Origin: Phycisphaerales bacterium
GTDB taxonomy: Bacteria; Planctomycetota; Phycisphaerae; Phycisphaerales; UBA1924
Direction: 5' to 3'
NCBI GenBank assembly: GCA_035627955.1
Contig: DASPKU010000007.1
Location: 305,039 to 369,038 of the forward strand
Length of the DNA: 64,000 bases
The notes under the pieces were generated by a model, which saw only the letters and a program-made list of their open reading frames with translations, did not search any database and had not been told where the DNA came from. Shown piece after piece: positions 8,705 to 16,466 of this stretch. Position 1 is the stretch's first letter. Every line of letters begins with the position of its first letter. A program made the position numbers and the translations under genes.

Positions 8705-9226
8705 ATGCCCGAGCCCACCCCCACGCTCCGCCCCCAGCGCATCGGGCTCGCCCTCTCCACCCCCCTCCTCGCCGCCTTCGCCGCGGCCGCCCCGCGCCTC
8801 CTCAGCCTTCTCGCCAGCGCCCCCGACGACGAGGCCAGCATCGACCGCACGATCAGCGACATCGGCGCACTCGCGCTCGCCGTCGCGGCAGCCCTCGCCC
8901 CCATCCTGATCATCACCCCCGCATCGCTCTCCCCCGAGCTCCGACGACTCCACCGCTTCGCCGCCTGGACCGTTGGCCTCGCCGCCGCCTTCTGGATCCT
9001 CCCCACACCCTTCTGGATCGGACGCCTCATCACCTACGCGGGCCTCGCCGCCCTCGCCGCGGCCTACCTCATCATCTTCGCCCGCTCCGCCTTCAACACC
9101 CTCCGCGCTCGACCCCAAAGCCCCTGGACCGCCCCCATCGCCGCGCTCGGCTGCATCCTCTCCACCGCTCTCCTCCCCCTCACCATCGCCTACACCAACC
9201 TCGCCTGGCAACGCGGCATCGACTGA
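8705..9226 (+). CDS. Hypothetical integral membrane protein
   Basis: 173 residues from the ATG at 8705. At least four hydrophobic segments are visible: LALSTPLLAAFAAAAPRLL, LALAVAAALAPILIITPA, TVGLAAAFWILPTPFWIG with ITYAGLAALAAAYLIIFA, and IAALGCILSTALLPLTIA. No conserved catalytic or transport motif is recognisable. Third-position GC is high, as expected for a real gene here. A TATAGC-like hexamer sits a few bases before the ATG and no Shine-Dalgarno is present. I do not recognise the family. Confidence 0.65.
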   Translation: MPEPTPTLRPQRIGLALSTPLLAAFAAAAPRLLSLLASAPDDEASIDRTISDIGALALAVAAALAPILIITPASLSPELRRLHRFAAWTVGLAAAFWILPTPFWIGRLITYAGLAALAAAYLIIFARSAFNTLRARPQSPWTAPIAALGCILSTALLPLTIAYTNLAWQRGID

Positions 9227-9631
9227 CGCGACGCCTGCATACTTCCCCGCCCCAAAAGGGACGCCGGAGTGTTGCCACCAGTGGAGCGCAGCGGCGCTTC
9301 GCCGCAAGCGCAACTGGTGGATCCCGAGCGCTCGGCTCACACCGCCCCGAAAGGGGCGGAGGAGTGCCCTGCAAAGCAGGAGCGCAACCAAGCGCAACCG
9401 TTGTCCCCAACCGCGCGCAAACCCCTCCGCGCCCAACCCCCCACCCACCCACCACTTGCACCCCTAAATCCACGTCTGTGCGCACAACCCCGCCCGCGCA
9501 CCAACCCAATCCGCCACTTTCCCACTTTTTCTTCCACCGAGAATTACCGCCCCCAAGCCCCACCACCCCCGCGCGCAAGTCAAAACCGCGCGCACAAACG
9601 TGACCCACACCGGGTTGGTTAGAGGCCCACC
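9227..9631. repeat. Intergenic region with an element C copy in inverted orientation
   Basis: About 400 bp without a gene. CCACCAG (9275-9281) and CTGGTGG (9314-9320) bracket GGAGCG...CGCAA, the reverse orientation of the element C core found at 25669-26125. A CCGCCCC/GGGGCGG hairpin follows near 9343-9360. The remainder is C-rich, low-complexity sequence up to the ATG at 9632 with no convincing promoter. Confidence 0.7.
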
Positions 9632-9985
9632 ATGAACTCAGACCAGGAACAGCCCGGCCCGCTCCCTGCCGACATCCGACCTCCGACATCCGACATTCCC
9701 CTCACCCCCCGCGACCAGGAGCTCCTCGAAGCATGGTTCGCCCACGACACCCGCCTCCCCGAGCTCGCCGGTGAACTCAACACCTCCGTCCTCAAGCTCG
9801 CCGACTGGGCCGACCAGCCCCACATCCGCGCCCGCCTCGACAAGGTCGAGCGCATCGCTCACCAGCGCACCTCAACACTCCAGGCCGAGGCCACCCACCA
9901 GGCCCTCTCACGCCTGGTCGCCATCACTCGATTCTGCCAGCACGACGAAACCGCCCGCCGCGCCGCCAACATGATCCTGCGCAAC
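9632..9985 (+). CDS. Small helical protein, C-terminus read into a repeat (stop codon lost)
   Basis: About 118 codons from the ATG at 9632 look like a real gene: an N-terminal disordered segment, then a helix-turn-helix-like region (LTPRDQELLEAWFAHDTRLP, LAGELNTSVLKLADWADQP) and a helical tail (TARRAANMILR). This layout resembles small terminase-like or regulator-like DNA-binding proteins. Exactly after AANMILR the sequence becomes element A, and no in-frame stop occurs until 12286, antisense to the esterase and peptidase genes. The native end is therefore unclear; the coordinate given is where the repeat begins. The gene may be inactivated or make an abnormal fusion. Confidence 0.45.
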
Positions 9986-10128
9986 AGGAACCCCGACCGT
10001 CAGGGAGGGTTCGGCCCCGCCGCGGGGCCGACCGCTCCACGGAACAACCGCGTCGCAGAGTCCAGCGCCGCACATCACGCCCGCGAAGCGCGGGCGTGCC
10101 GCTCCCTCACAGCCGCGGTTCCTGCTTC
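9984..10128. repeat. Element A pair in inverted arrangement
   Basis: CAGGAACCCCGACCGTCAGG at 9984 is an element A start; near 10100-10128, GCTCCCTCACAGCCGCGGTT is an inverted element A end. Between them are two palindromes (GGCCCCGCC/GGGGCC and GCCCGCGAAGCGCGGGC). The block lies between the 3' end of the small gene at 9632 and the 3' end of the esterase gene. Confidence 0.7.
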
Positions 10129-12124
10129 AGCAGGGGCCCCCACCGAGCACGCGGAAGAAGCTCTCAATGTCCTGGTCGGTGCCGATGTCGCCGTCTGCGT
10201 TGAAGTCGGCGCCGGTGCAGGCGGGGCAGCAGGTGCCGCCCAGGCAGGCGAAGAACGCCTCGATGTCCTGGTCGGTGCCGGTGTCGCCGTCGTGGTTGAA
10301 GTCGGCGGTGCAGGACATGAGTTGCGTGCGGAGCCACTCGCCGGTGGCGGCGCTGAGGGTGGTGCCGACGGAGCCGTGCCCGAAGCCCGGGGCGACGATG
10401 TGCGTGACGCCCACGCCCGCACCGTTCAGCGCATCGCGGAGGCGGAGGCTCTGGTTGAGCGGGACGACGGTGTCAACGTCGCCGTGGACGAGGAACATGG
10501 GCGGGTCGTTGGCGTCGACCTGTGCGACGGGGCTGCTGCTCGCGGCCCGCGAGGCGAGCGCAGGGAAGGGCTCACTGGGGTTGCTCAGGTTGGCGCGCAG
10601 CCACCCGAGGCCCTCACCCGCGCCGCTTACGCCCAGCAGCTTGGACTCGGGGGACGTCGGGTCGTCGTGGTTGAAGGAGCAGCCCACACTCTGCAGGGCG
10701 CAGTCGGGCTGCATGTTGAGGAGGTCGGCGGGCGGGTAAAACGCGGCCCCCGCGAGCACCGCGCTGGAGAACGCGCCGTTGCCGCCGGTGCTGCCCTCGA
10801 ACGACGCGTCGCCGCTGGTGGTGGAGACGAGCGACGCGAGGTGGCCGCCGGCGGAGGAGCCCCACACACCGATGCGCTCGGGGTCGATGCCGTAGAGCCC
10901 GGCGTTGGCGCGGAGGTAGCGGATCGCGCCCTTGCAGTCGTGGAGCTGCGCGGGGAACACGCCCTCGTTGCTGAGGCGGTACTCGATGCTGGCGATGGTG
11001 ACGCCGCGCTCGCGGAGGGCGAGTGCGAACGAGGGGGTCTGGTTGTGGCTGCCGGACTGCCATCCGCCGCCGTGGATCCAGACGATGACGGGGTGCGGGC
11101 CGCTCTGCGTGGTGGCGCCGTGGATGTCCATGTGGAGGTTGATGGTGCCGCCCCCGGTGACGGGGACGGTGGCATACACGACGTCGTCCCACGATGTCGG
11201 CGCGGGGGGCTCGCCCGCGTCGGCGGTGAGCATGTGACGCCAGACCTCGCGGTAGCGCGCCGTGCCGTCGGTGTTGCGCGGCGTGACGCTGTCCATCACG
11301 GGGCTGTTGTGGTACTGGCCGGCGACGGCGGGGGCGATGGACGTCGAGAGCTGCTGCGAGCCCGCGTAGGGCGGCGTGGTCGTGGCGATGTCGGTCACGG
11401 GGCCGGGGGCGCCCAGGGCGGTCCAGAAGGCGACCTTCTGCGAGAGCGCGTCCTGCGTGTGGCAGAGGCCGAAGTACTGCGCGGAGGGTGTGGCGTGCTG
11501 GGCCCACCACGCGGCCGGGTTGCCCGGGCCTCCGTCAGCCGCGGGTGCCGAAGTGCAGCAGCGGGCGAGCTCATGGTCCTTGGCGATGACGCCGGCGTTG
11601 CCGCCGCCCTGGCTGTGGCCCCACACGACGATGTCGCTCCAGCGGATGGCGTTGTTCTCGAGGTAGTCCCCCCAGCCCTCGCCGGGGTGCAGCGTGTCGA
11701 GGTGCAGCAGGAGCTTGATCAGGCGGTTCTCGAGGGAGTCGGGGCGGTTGACGGTGATGAACGGCGAGTGGTTGACGCCGATGATGAGCTCGCGGCGCAC
11801 CTTGAGCGCGCAGTCGGGGTCGGTGGAGCCGTTGCAGAAGTTGAAGGGCGACCAGTCGTTGGGGTACGTGAGGCCGACCGCGTGGAACCCTTCCTCGGCG
11901 GCCAGTTTCAGGAGCTCGCGGGCGCCCGAGCCGGTGCCGCCCTGACCGTGGAGGAACAGGACGAGCCGCTGCCGGTGCGCGATATTGGGGTCGAACGCGG
12001 CGGCATGGTTACCGGTCCAGCCGGTGATCGCGGGCTCCGTGGCGACGGGCGCGATGAGCTCCTGACGGACCTGTGCGTGCGCGCCGGATGCGAGCGCGAG
12101 GATTGCAGCGGTGGTCAGGCGCAT
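10127..12124 (-). CDS. Secreted double alpha/beta-hydrolase with C-terminal dockerin-like tag
   Basis: 665 residues from the ATG at 12124 (GGGAGC 7 nt upstream; signal MRLTTAAILALASGAHA). Two alpha/beta-hydrolase modules follow in tandem. The first has HGQGG (59-63) and the nucleophile elbow GHSQGG (169-174). The second is esterase/lipase-like with HGGGW (353-357), GSSAGG (424-429), a downstream Asp in HGDVDTVVP and His in GFGHGS. The tag at the end has DFNHDGDTGTDQDIEAFF, CLGGTCCPAC, DFNADGDIGTDQDIESFF and terminal GGGPC. It probably acts on extracellular esters such as acylated polysaccharide; the specificity of each module is unknown. First of four tagged genes in a row on the minus strand. 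Confidence 0.87.
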   Translation of the reverse strand: MRLTTAAILALASGAHAQVRQELIAPVATEPAITGWTGNHAAAFDPNIAHRQRLVLFLHGQGGTGSGARELLKLAAEEGFHAVGLTYPNDWSPFNFCNGSTDPDCALKVRRELIIGVNHSPFITVNRPDSLENRLIKLLLHLDTLHPGEGWGDYLENNAIRWSDIVVWGHSQGGGNAGVIAKDHELARCCTSAPAADGGPGNPAAWWAQHATPSAQYFGLCHTQDALSQKVAFWTALGAPGPVTDIATTTPPYAGSQQLSTSIAPAVAGQYHNSPVMDSVTPRNTDGTARYREVWRHMLTADAGEPPAPTSWDDVVYATVPVTGGGTINLHMDIHGATTQSGPHPVIVWIHGGGWQSGSHNQTPSFALALRERGVTIASIEYRLSNEGVFPAQLHDCKGAIRYLRANAGLYGIDPERIGVWGSSAGGHLASLVSTTSGDASFEGSTGGNGAFSSAVLAGAAFYPPADLLNMQPDCALQSVGCSFNHDDPTSPESKLLGVSGAGEGLGWLRANLSNPSEPFPALASRAASSSPVAQVDANDPPMFLVHGDVDTVVPLNQSLRLRDALNGAGVGVTHIVAPGFGHGSVGTTLSAATGEWLRTQLMSCTADFNHDGDTGTDQDIEAFFACLGGTCCPACTGADFNADGDIGTDQDIESFFRVLGGGPC

Positions 12125-12189
12125 GTGCGGAGCTCCCATGTGTCCCCCGATTCGTCGCAGGTGAACGCGGGTGGGGGTGGGTGTATTGC

Positions 12190-14559
12190 TCAGCAGTTGC
12201 CGCCGCCCAGGACTCGGAAGAAGGACTCGATGTCCTGGTCGGTGCCGGTGTCGCCGTCGGCGTTGAAGTCGGCGCCGCCGGTGTAGCAGCCGGGGCAGCA
12301 GTTGCCCCCCAGGCACGCGAAGAAGGCCTCGATGTCCTGATCGGTGCCGATGTCGCCGTCGTTGTTGAAGTCGGCGGTGCCGCAGGTGGAGCCCTGGATG
12401 GAGAAGGTGAAGGAGGCGGGGCCGCCCGCGACGCCGTTGCCGCTGGGGAGGGCGGGCTGGTTGACGAGCATGGTGCCGGGGATGTCGCCGTCGAGCGTGA
12501 GGCCGGTCAGGTTACTGGTGACGCCGCTCACGCTGACGGTGTAGTCGCCGGGAGTAAGCGGCTGGGTGGGCGTGAAGGTGGCGGTGAAGGTGCCGGCGGT
12601 GTAGGTCTGCGAGCCGGGGATGGTGCCGCCGGGACCGGTGAGCGTGATGGCGCCGGGCGCGACGGTGACGGCCTCGCTGAAGGTGACCTGAACGCTGGTG
12701 GGCGCGGCGATGAGGGTGGCGCTTGGCGCGGGGGAGGTCGTCAGCACAACGGGGGGGCCGTTCTGATGGGACTCGGCGGTCTTGGCGGTGTTGAGGACCC
12801 AGTCGAGCGGGTCGAGCGCGGCGTCGGTGTACGCGCCGTTGATGGGGATGACGAAGTTCTGCGTGCGGGCGTTGTTGTTGAGCTTGACGGTCTGCGAGCC
12901 GGTGGAGGTTTCGACGCGAAGGTCGAGGGGCATGGCGAAGTAACCAGCGGGCGCGCCGGCGCCGGGCCACGCGGCGTTCTGCGTCTGGCGGAGGCTGACG
13001 CGGGCGTAGTTCTGGCCGGCGACGGTGAAGGGCTGCACGCCGTAGGCGTACGCGGGCGCGCCGATGCCGTAGACCCACTGGCGGAAGAACCAGGTGAGGT
13101 CCTGGCCGGCGACGCTGTTGGCCACCGCGATGAAGTCGTCGGTGGTGGCGGCGGTGCCCTCGTGGGCGAGGCGGTGGCCCTGCATGATGTCGTAGAAGGT
13201 CTCGTCGCCGACCAGGCCGCGGAGCATGTGGACGACCCAACCGCCCTTGCGGTAGGTGTAGGTGCTGCTGAAGATGCGGTTCACGTCGGCGACGTTGGTG
13301 ACATAGACGCTGTCGCCGACGTTGGCGGGCTTGCGGGCGTTCATGGCGGCGCGGTAGGCGGGCGCGCCGGAGCTGCCGGGCTTGCGCTCTTCCCACAGCG
13401 CCTCGCTGTAGGTGGCGAAGCCCTCGTTGAGCCAGATGTCGGACCAGGTGCGGCAGGTGACGGCGTCGCCCCACCACTGGTGGGCGAGCTCGTGGGCGGT
13501 GACGCCCTCGTTGAAGGTGCCCTGGCCGGAGTTGGTCTGGTGCTCCATGCCGCCGGAGAAGTTGAACTCGTAGATGCCGTACTTCTCGTTGACGAAGGGG
13601 TACTCGCCGTAGAAGGGGCGGAAGGCGGCGAGCATGGGGACCACGCGCTCCCACGCGGCGCGGTTGGTGGGCGTGTCGCTGCTGGGGTAGATGTTGAACT
13701 CGACGGGCATGCTGCCGGTGCCGCCGTTGGAAAGGGGGTAGCTGTAGTTGAGGGTCCAGGTGTTGTAGACGGTGGTGGCGAAGGCGACCAGGTACGTCGC
13801 GGTCGGGTAGTTGGAGACCCAGCGGTACTTGCGCTTGCCCGCGGCGGGCGTGGTGACGGAGGCGAGCACGCCGTTGGCCACGGAGCGGTAGGCCTCGGGC
13901 GCGGTGATGGAGAAGTCGATGGTCGCCTTGTCGGTGTTGTCGCCGGCGAGGAAGACGTCGCCATCCTTGCACGGCCACCAGGTCGCGGCGAAGTAGGGCT
14001 CGCTGAGGGTGGCGACCATCACGGGCTGACCGGCGGTGCCGTTCTGGGTGGTGAACTCGATGGAGCCCATGCCGCGGGAGATGGCCGTGCCGCTGTAGGC
14101 GATGCGGACGGTGAAGACCTCGTTGGCGTTGTAGGGGCGGTCGAGGGTGATGGTGCGGCGGTAGCTGTTGGCGGCGGGGGTGGTGGCGGTGGCGGGGGTG
14201 GCGCTGTTGAGGAGGATGGAGCTGACGGTGTACTGGCTGCGGAGGACGAAGGTGAACTGGGTGAGGCCGTTGACCAGGCTCTTCACGGTGATGAGGTTGG
14301 AGCCGGTGATGGTCTCGTTGGTTGGGTTGACCTCGATGTCGAGGACGTAGGAGAGGACGTCGGTGTCGCCCAGGGCCTCGCGGGGGGAGTAGGCGTGGGA
14401 CCAGGGCTCGGAGAGGAGGCCGGCGTCGGCGCGGAGGCGGGCCATGTGTGCCTTGCCGCAGCCGTCATGGCAGGCGTCGCCGCAGTCGTCCGTGGTTGGG
14501 GTTTGCGCGAGCGTTGTGGAAGCGAGGGCGCAGAGCAGCGCCGCGGCGAGACCCTTCAT
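12190..14559 (-). CDS. Secreted M1-family aminopeptidase with C-terminal dockerin-like tag
   Basis: 789 residues. The ATG at 14559 is preferred because GGAAAGGGG lies upstream and the signal peptide MKGLAAALLCALASTTLA begins there. The gluzincin zinc site HELAHQWWGD starts at residue 356, with the third ligand in NEGFATYSEA, and the substrate-binding GGMEHQ lies upstream. A Big_5-like beta domain (TSVQVTFSEAVTVAPGAI) follows near residue 620. The tag comprises DFNNDGDIGTDQDIEAFF, CLGGNCCPGC, DFNADGDTGTDQDIESFF and terminal GGGNC. Cysteine pairs near the mature N-terminus (CGDACHDGCG) are unusual. It should remove N-terminal residues from extracellular peptides. It lies 65 bp from the next tagged gene. 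Confidence 0.92.
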   Translation of the reverse strand: MKGLAAALLCALASTTLAQTPTTDDCGDACHDGCGKAHMARLRADAGLLSEPWSHAYSPREALGDTDVLSYVLDIEVNPTNETITGSNLITVKSLVNGLTQFTFVLRSQYTVSSILLNSATPATATTPAANSYRRTITLDRPYNANEVFTVRIAYSGTAISRGMGSIEFTTQNGTAGQPVMVATLSEPYFAATWWPCKDGDVFLAGDNTDKATIDFSITAPEAYRSVANGVLASVTTPAAGKRKYRWVSNYPTATYLVAFATTVYNTWTLNYSYPLSNGGTGSMPVEFNIYPSSDTPTNRAAWERVVPMLAAFRPFYGEYPFVNEKYGIYEFNFSGGMEHQTNSGQGTFNEGVTAHELAHQWWGDAVTCRTWSDIWLNEGFATYSEALWEERKPGSSGAPAYRAAMNARKPANVGDSVYVTNVADVNRIFSSTYTYRKGGWVVHMLRGLVGDETFYDIMQGHRLAHEGTAATTDDFIAVANSVAGQDLTWFFRQWVYGIGAPAYAYGVQPFTVAGQNYARVSLRQTQNAAWPGAGAPAGYFAMPLDLRVETSTGSQTVKLNNNARTQNFVIPINGAYTDAALDPLDWVLNTAKTAESHQNGPPVVLTTSPAPSATLIAAPTSVQVTFSEAVTVAPGAITLTGPGGTIPGSQTYTAGTFTATFTPTQPLTPGDYTVSVSGVTSNLTGLTLDGDIPGTMLVNQPALPSGNGVAGGPASFTFSIQGSTCGTADFNNDGDIGTDQDIEAFFACLGGNCCPGCYTGGADFNADGDTGTDQDIESFFRVLGGGNC

Positions 14560-14625
14560 GACCACACCCCTTTCCTGCAAGCAGGCGCGTCGGCTTTCGC
14601 CGGCGGGCCTGTGGAATCGCTCGAA

Positions 14626-16353
14626 CTAGCAGGCGTTTCCGCCCAGGACGCGGAAGAAGGCCTCGATGTCCTGGTCGGTGCCGAAGTCGCCGTCGCCGTT
14701 GAAGTCACTCCCCTGGCAGAAGCAGGCGTCGCAGCAGTTGCCGCCGAGGCAGGCGAAGAACGCCTCGATGTCCTGGTCGGTGCCGGAATCGCCGTCGCCG
14801 TTGTAGTCCTGGGGGCCGCAGGCGTTGCCGGGGCAGGAGGGGCCGCCGAAGGTGCCGTCCGGGTTCACGTTCTGCACCTGAATGTCGGCAGCGCCGCCCG
14901 AGGCGCCATTGCTCCAGCCCAGCACCACCGAGCCGTTGGCGAGCTTGGTCGAGCTGAGACGGCTCTTGCTGACAACGGTGGAGGAAGGCAGGTTGCTCCA
15001 GGCGACAGCGCCGTCCTCGGCGTTCACCCGGGCGGCGAAGACGACGTGGGTCGGGGCGGTGCTGCGGGCGTCGAACCCGGCAACGATGGCGCCGCCGTCG
15101 ATCGCCTGACACTGGACGAAGGAGGACTGGTTGGCGTTCGCCGGGATGACCGTGGTGCCGAGGTCGGACCACAGGCGTGCGCCGGAAGCGTTGAAGGCGT
15201 TGACGATGGTGCTGTAGTTGCCCTGAGGGCTGGCGTTGCTCTCGGGGGACGCGAGGTAATAGGTCTGAGTGGAGGCGTCGTAGGCGGCCTCGGCGCCGAT
15301 GCGGATGCGGGTGCCGGGGCCGAGGACGTTGGAGACGCCGTTGATGGGGAACTGGTACGAGCCGTCGGCGTGGAGGTGCTGGATGTAGGCGTTGCGGGGG
15401 CCGCCGTTCTCGTACCAGCCGATGACGACGCCGCCCTGGCCGTCGGGGATCATGGTGGGGAAGTAGCCGTTCTGGATGGAGCCGCCGAGGGTGGCGTTGT
15501 AGGTGCCGGTGGTGGTGGAGGTGGACCACGCGGAGCCGGGGGTGGGCTGGTACACGACGACGCCGGTGACGGGGCCGAGTGGCGCGGCGACGGTGGTGGG
15601 TGTCCAGAGCGGGGCGCCGGTGCTGTCGTACTTCATCGCGAGCAGGTGCTTGCTGCTGGTGGTGGCGCTGGTGCTGGTGCCGCGGATCCAGAGCACGATG
15701 AAGGAGCCGTTGTCCGAAGCCTGAATATCGGACAGCGCCGTGTAGCGGGTTGGCTCAATGACATTGATCCCGTTGCCGGACCACTGCGGCTGGCCGGTGG
15801 CGTCGAGCCTCTGCATCGTCCAGCTGCTGGGGCTGGTGCCCGCGGTCCATCCGACCGCGTACCCGCCGTCGGTGAGGAGCGTGAGTTGAGGCGGGCCCTT
15901 GAAGGTGCTGTCGGTGGTGATGGTGCGCGCCCACACGATGCTGCCGTCGGGCGCGACCTTCTTGACGGTGACCTGCTGGGGGGTGCCCGAGACGCCGCCA
16001 TCGTCGTTGAACGCGAGGGTTGCGTTGCCCTGGGCGTCCACCACCACGTCGTAGTCCTGCGTCGAGGACACAGCGCGGTCGGCGATGAGCACGCCGTTGT
16101 GGGCCCACTGCTCGTTGCCCGCGGCGTCCAGACGCTGGAGATAGACGTCGTAGCCGCCGGTGGAGTTGTCGAACCAGCTCACGTAAAGGCCGCCGTCGGG
16201 CGCGGCGCGGACCTTGGGCTGGACCTGATCGCCGGTGCGGTCGGCGATGGTCAGGTTGTTGGCGGGGTCGGACGAGAACTGCGCGAGGGCGCAGGGGCCC
16301 GCGAGGCCGGACAGGGCGACGACGCAGGCCACGGGCAGGATCGATGTCTTCAC
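14626..16353 (-). CDS. Secreted propeller-like protein with C-terminal dockerin-like tag
   Basis: 575 residues from a GTG at 16353, chosen because GGAGGAGAG precedes it at about 6 nt and the signal KTSILPVACVVALSGLAG begins directly after. The body repeats a motif like DGGLYVSWFDN, GGYAVGWTAG, GSFIVLWIRG, GGVVIGWYENG and GSVVLGWSNG at 50-70 residue intervals, which suggests a multi-bladed beta-propeller or related repeat fold; no catalytic residues are recognisable. The tag has DYNGDGDSGTDQDIEAFF, CLGGNCCDAC, DFNGDGDFGTDQDIEAFF and the terminal NAC. The function is unknown; a binding role is inferred from the repeats. Confidence 0.85.
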   Translation of the reverse strand: MKTSILPVACVVALSGLAGPCALAQFSSDPANNLTIADRTGDQVQPKVRAAPDGGLYVSWFDNSTGGYDVYLQRLDAAGNEQWAHNGVLIADRAVSSTQDYDVVVDAQGNATLAFNDDGGVSGTPQQVTVKKVAPDGSIVWARTITTDSTFKGPPQLTLLTDGGYAVGWTAGTSPSSWTMQRLDATGQPQWSGNGINVIEPTRYTALSDIQASDNGSFIVLWIRGTSTSATTSSKHLLAMKYDSTGAPLWTPTTVAAPLGPVTGVVVYQPTPGSAWSTSTTTGTYNATLGGSIQNGYFPTMIPDGQGGVVIGWYENGGPRNAYIQHLHADGSYQFPINGVSNVLGPGTRIRIGAEAAYDASTQTYYLASPESNASPQGNYSTIVNAFNASGARLWSDLGTTVIPANANQSSFVQCQAIDGGAIVAGFDARSTAPTHVVFAARVNAEDGAVAWSNLPSSTVVSKSRLSSTKLANGSVVLGWSNGASGGAADIQVQNVNPDGTFGGPSCPGNACGPQDYNGDGDSGTDQDIEAFFACLGGNCCDACFCQGSDFNGDGDFGTDQDIEAFFRVLGGNAC

Positions 16354-16466
16354 GGGGTCTCTCCTCCTTTGGGCCGCCGACCACCCGCGGCAGCACAGGC
16401 TATCCGGAGGGAACCCCGGTGGGATGCACGAACCTTGGTGTTTCCGCGCTGTCTCCCTTGCGAATC

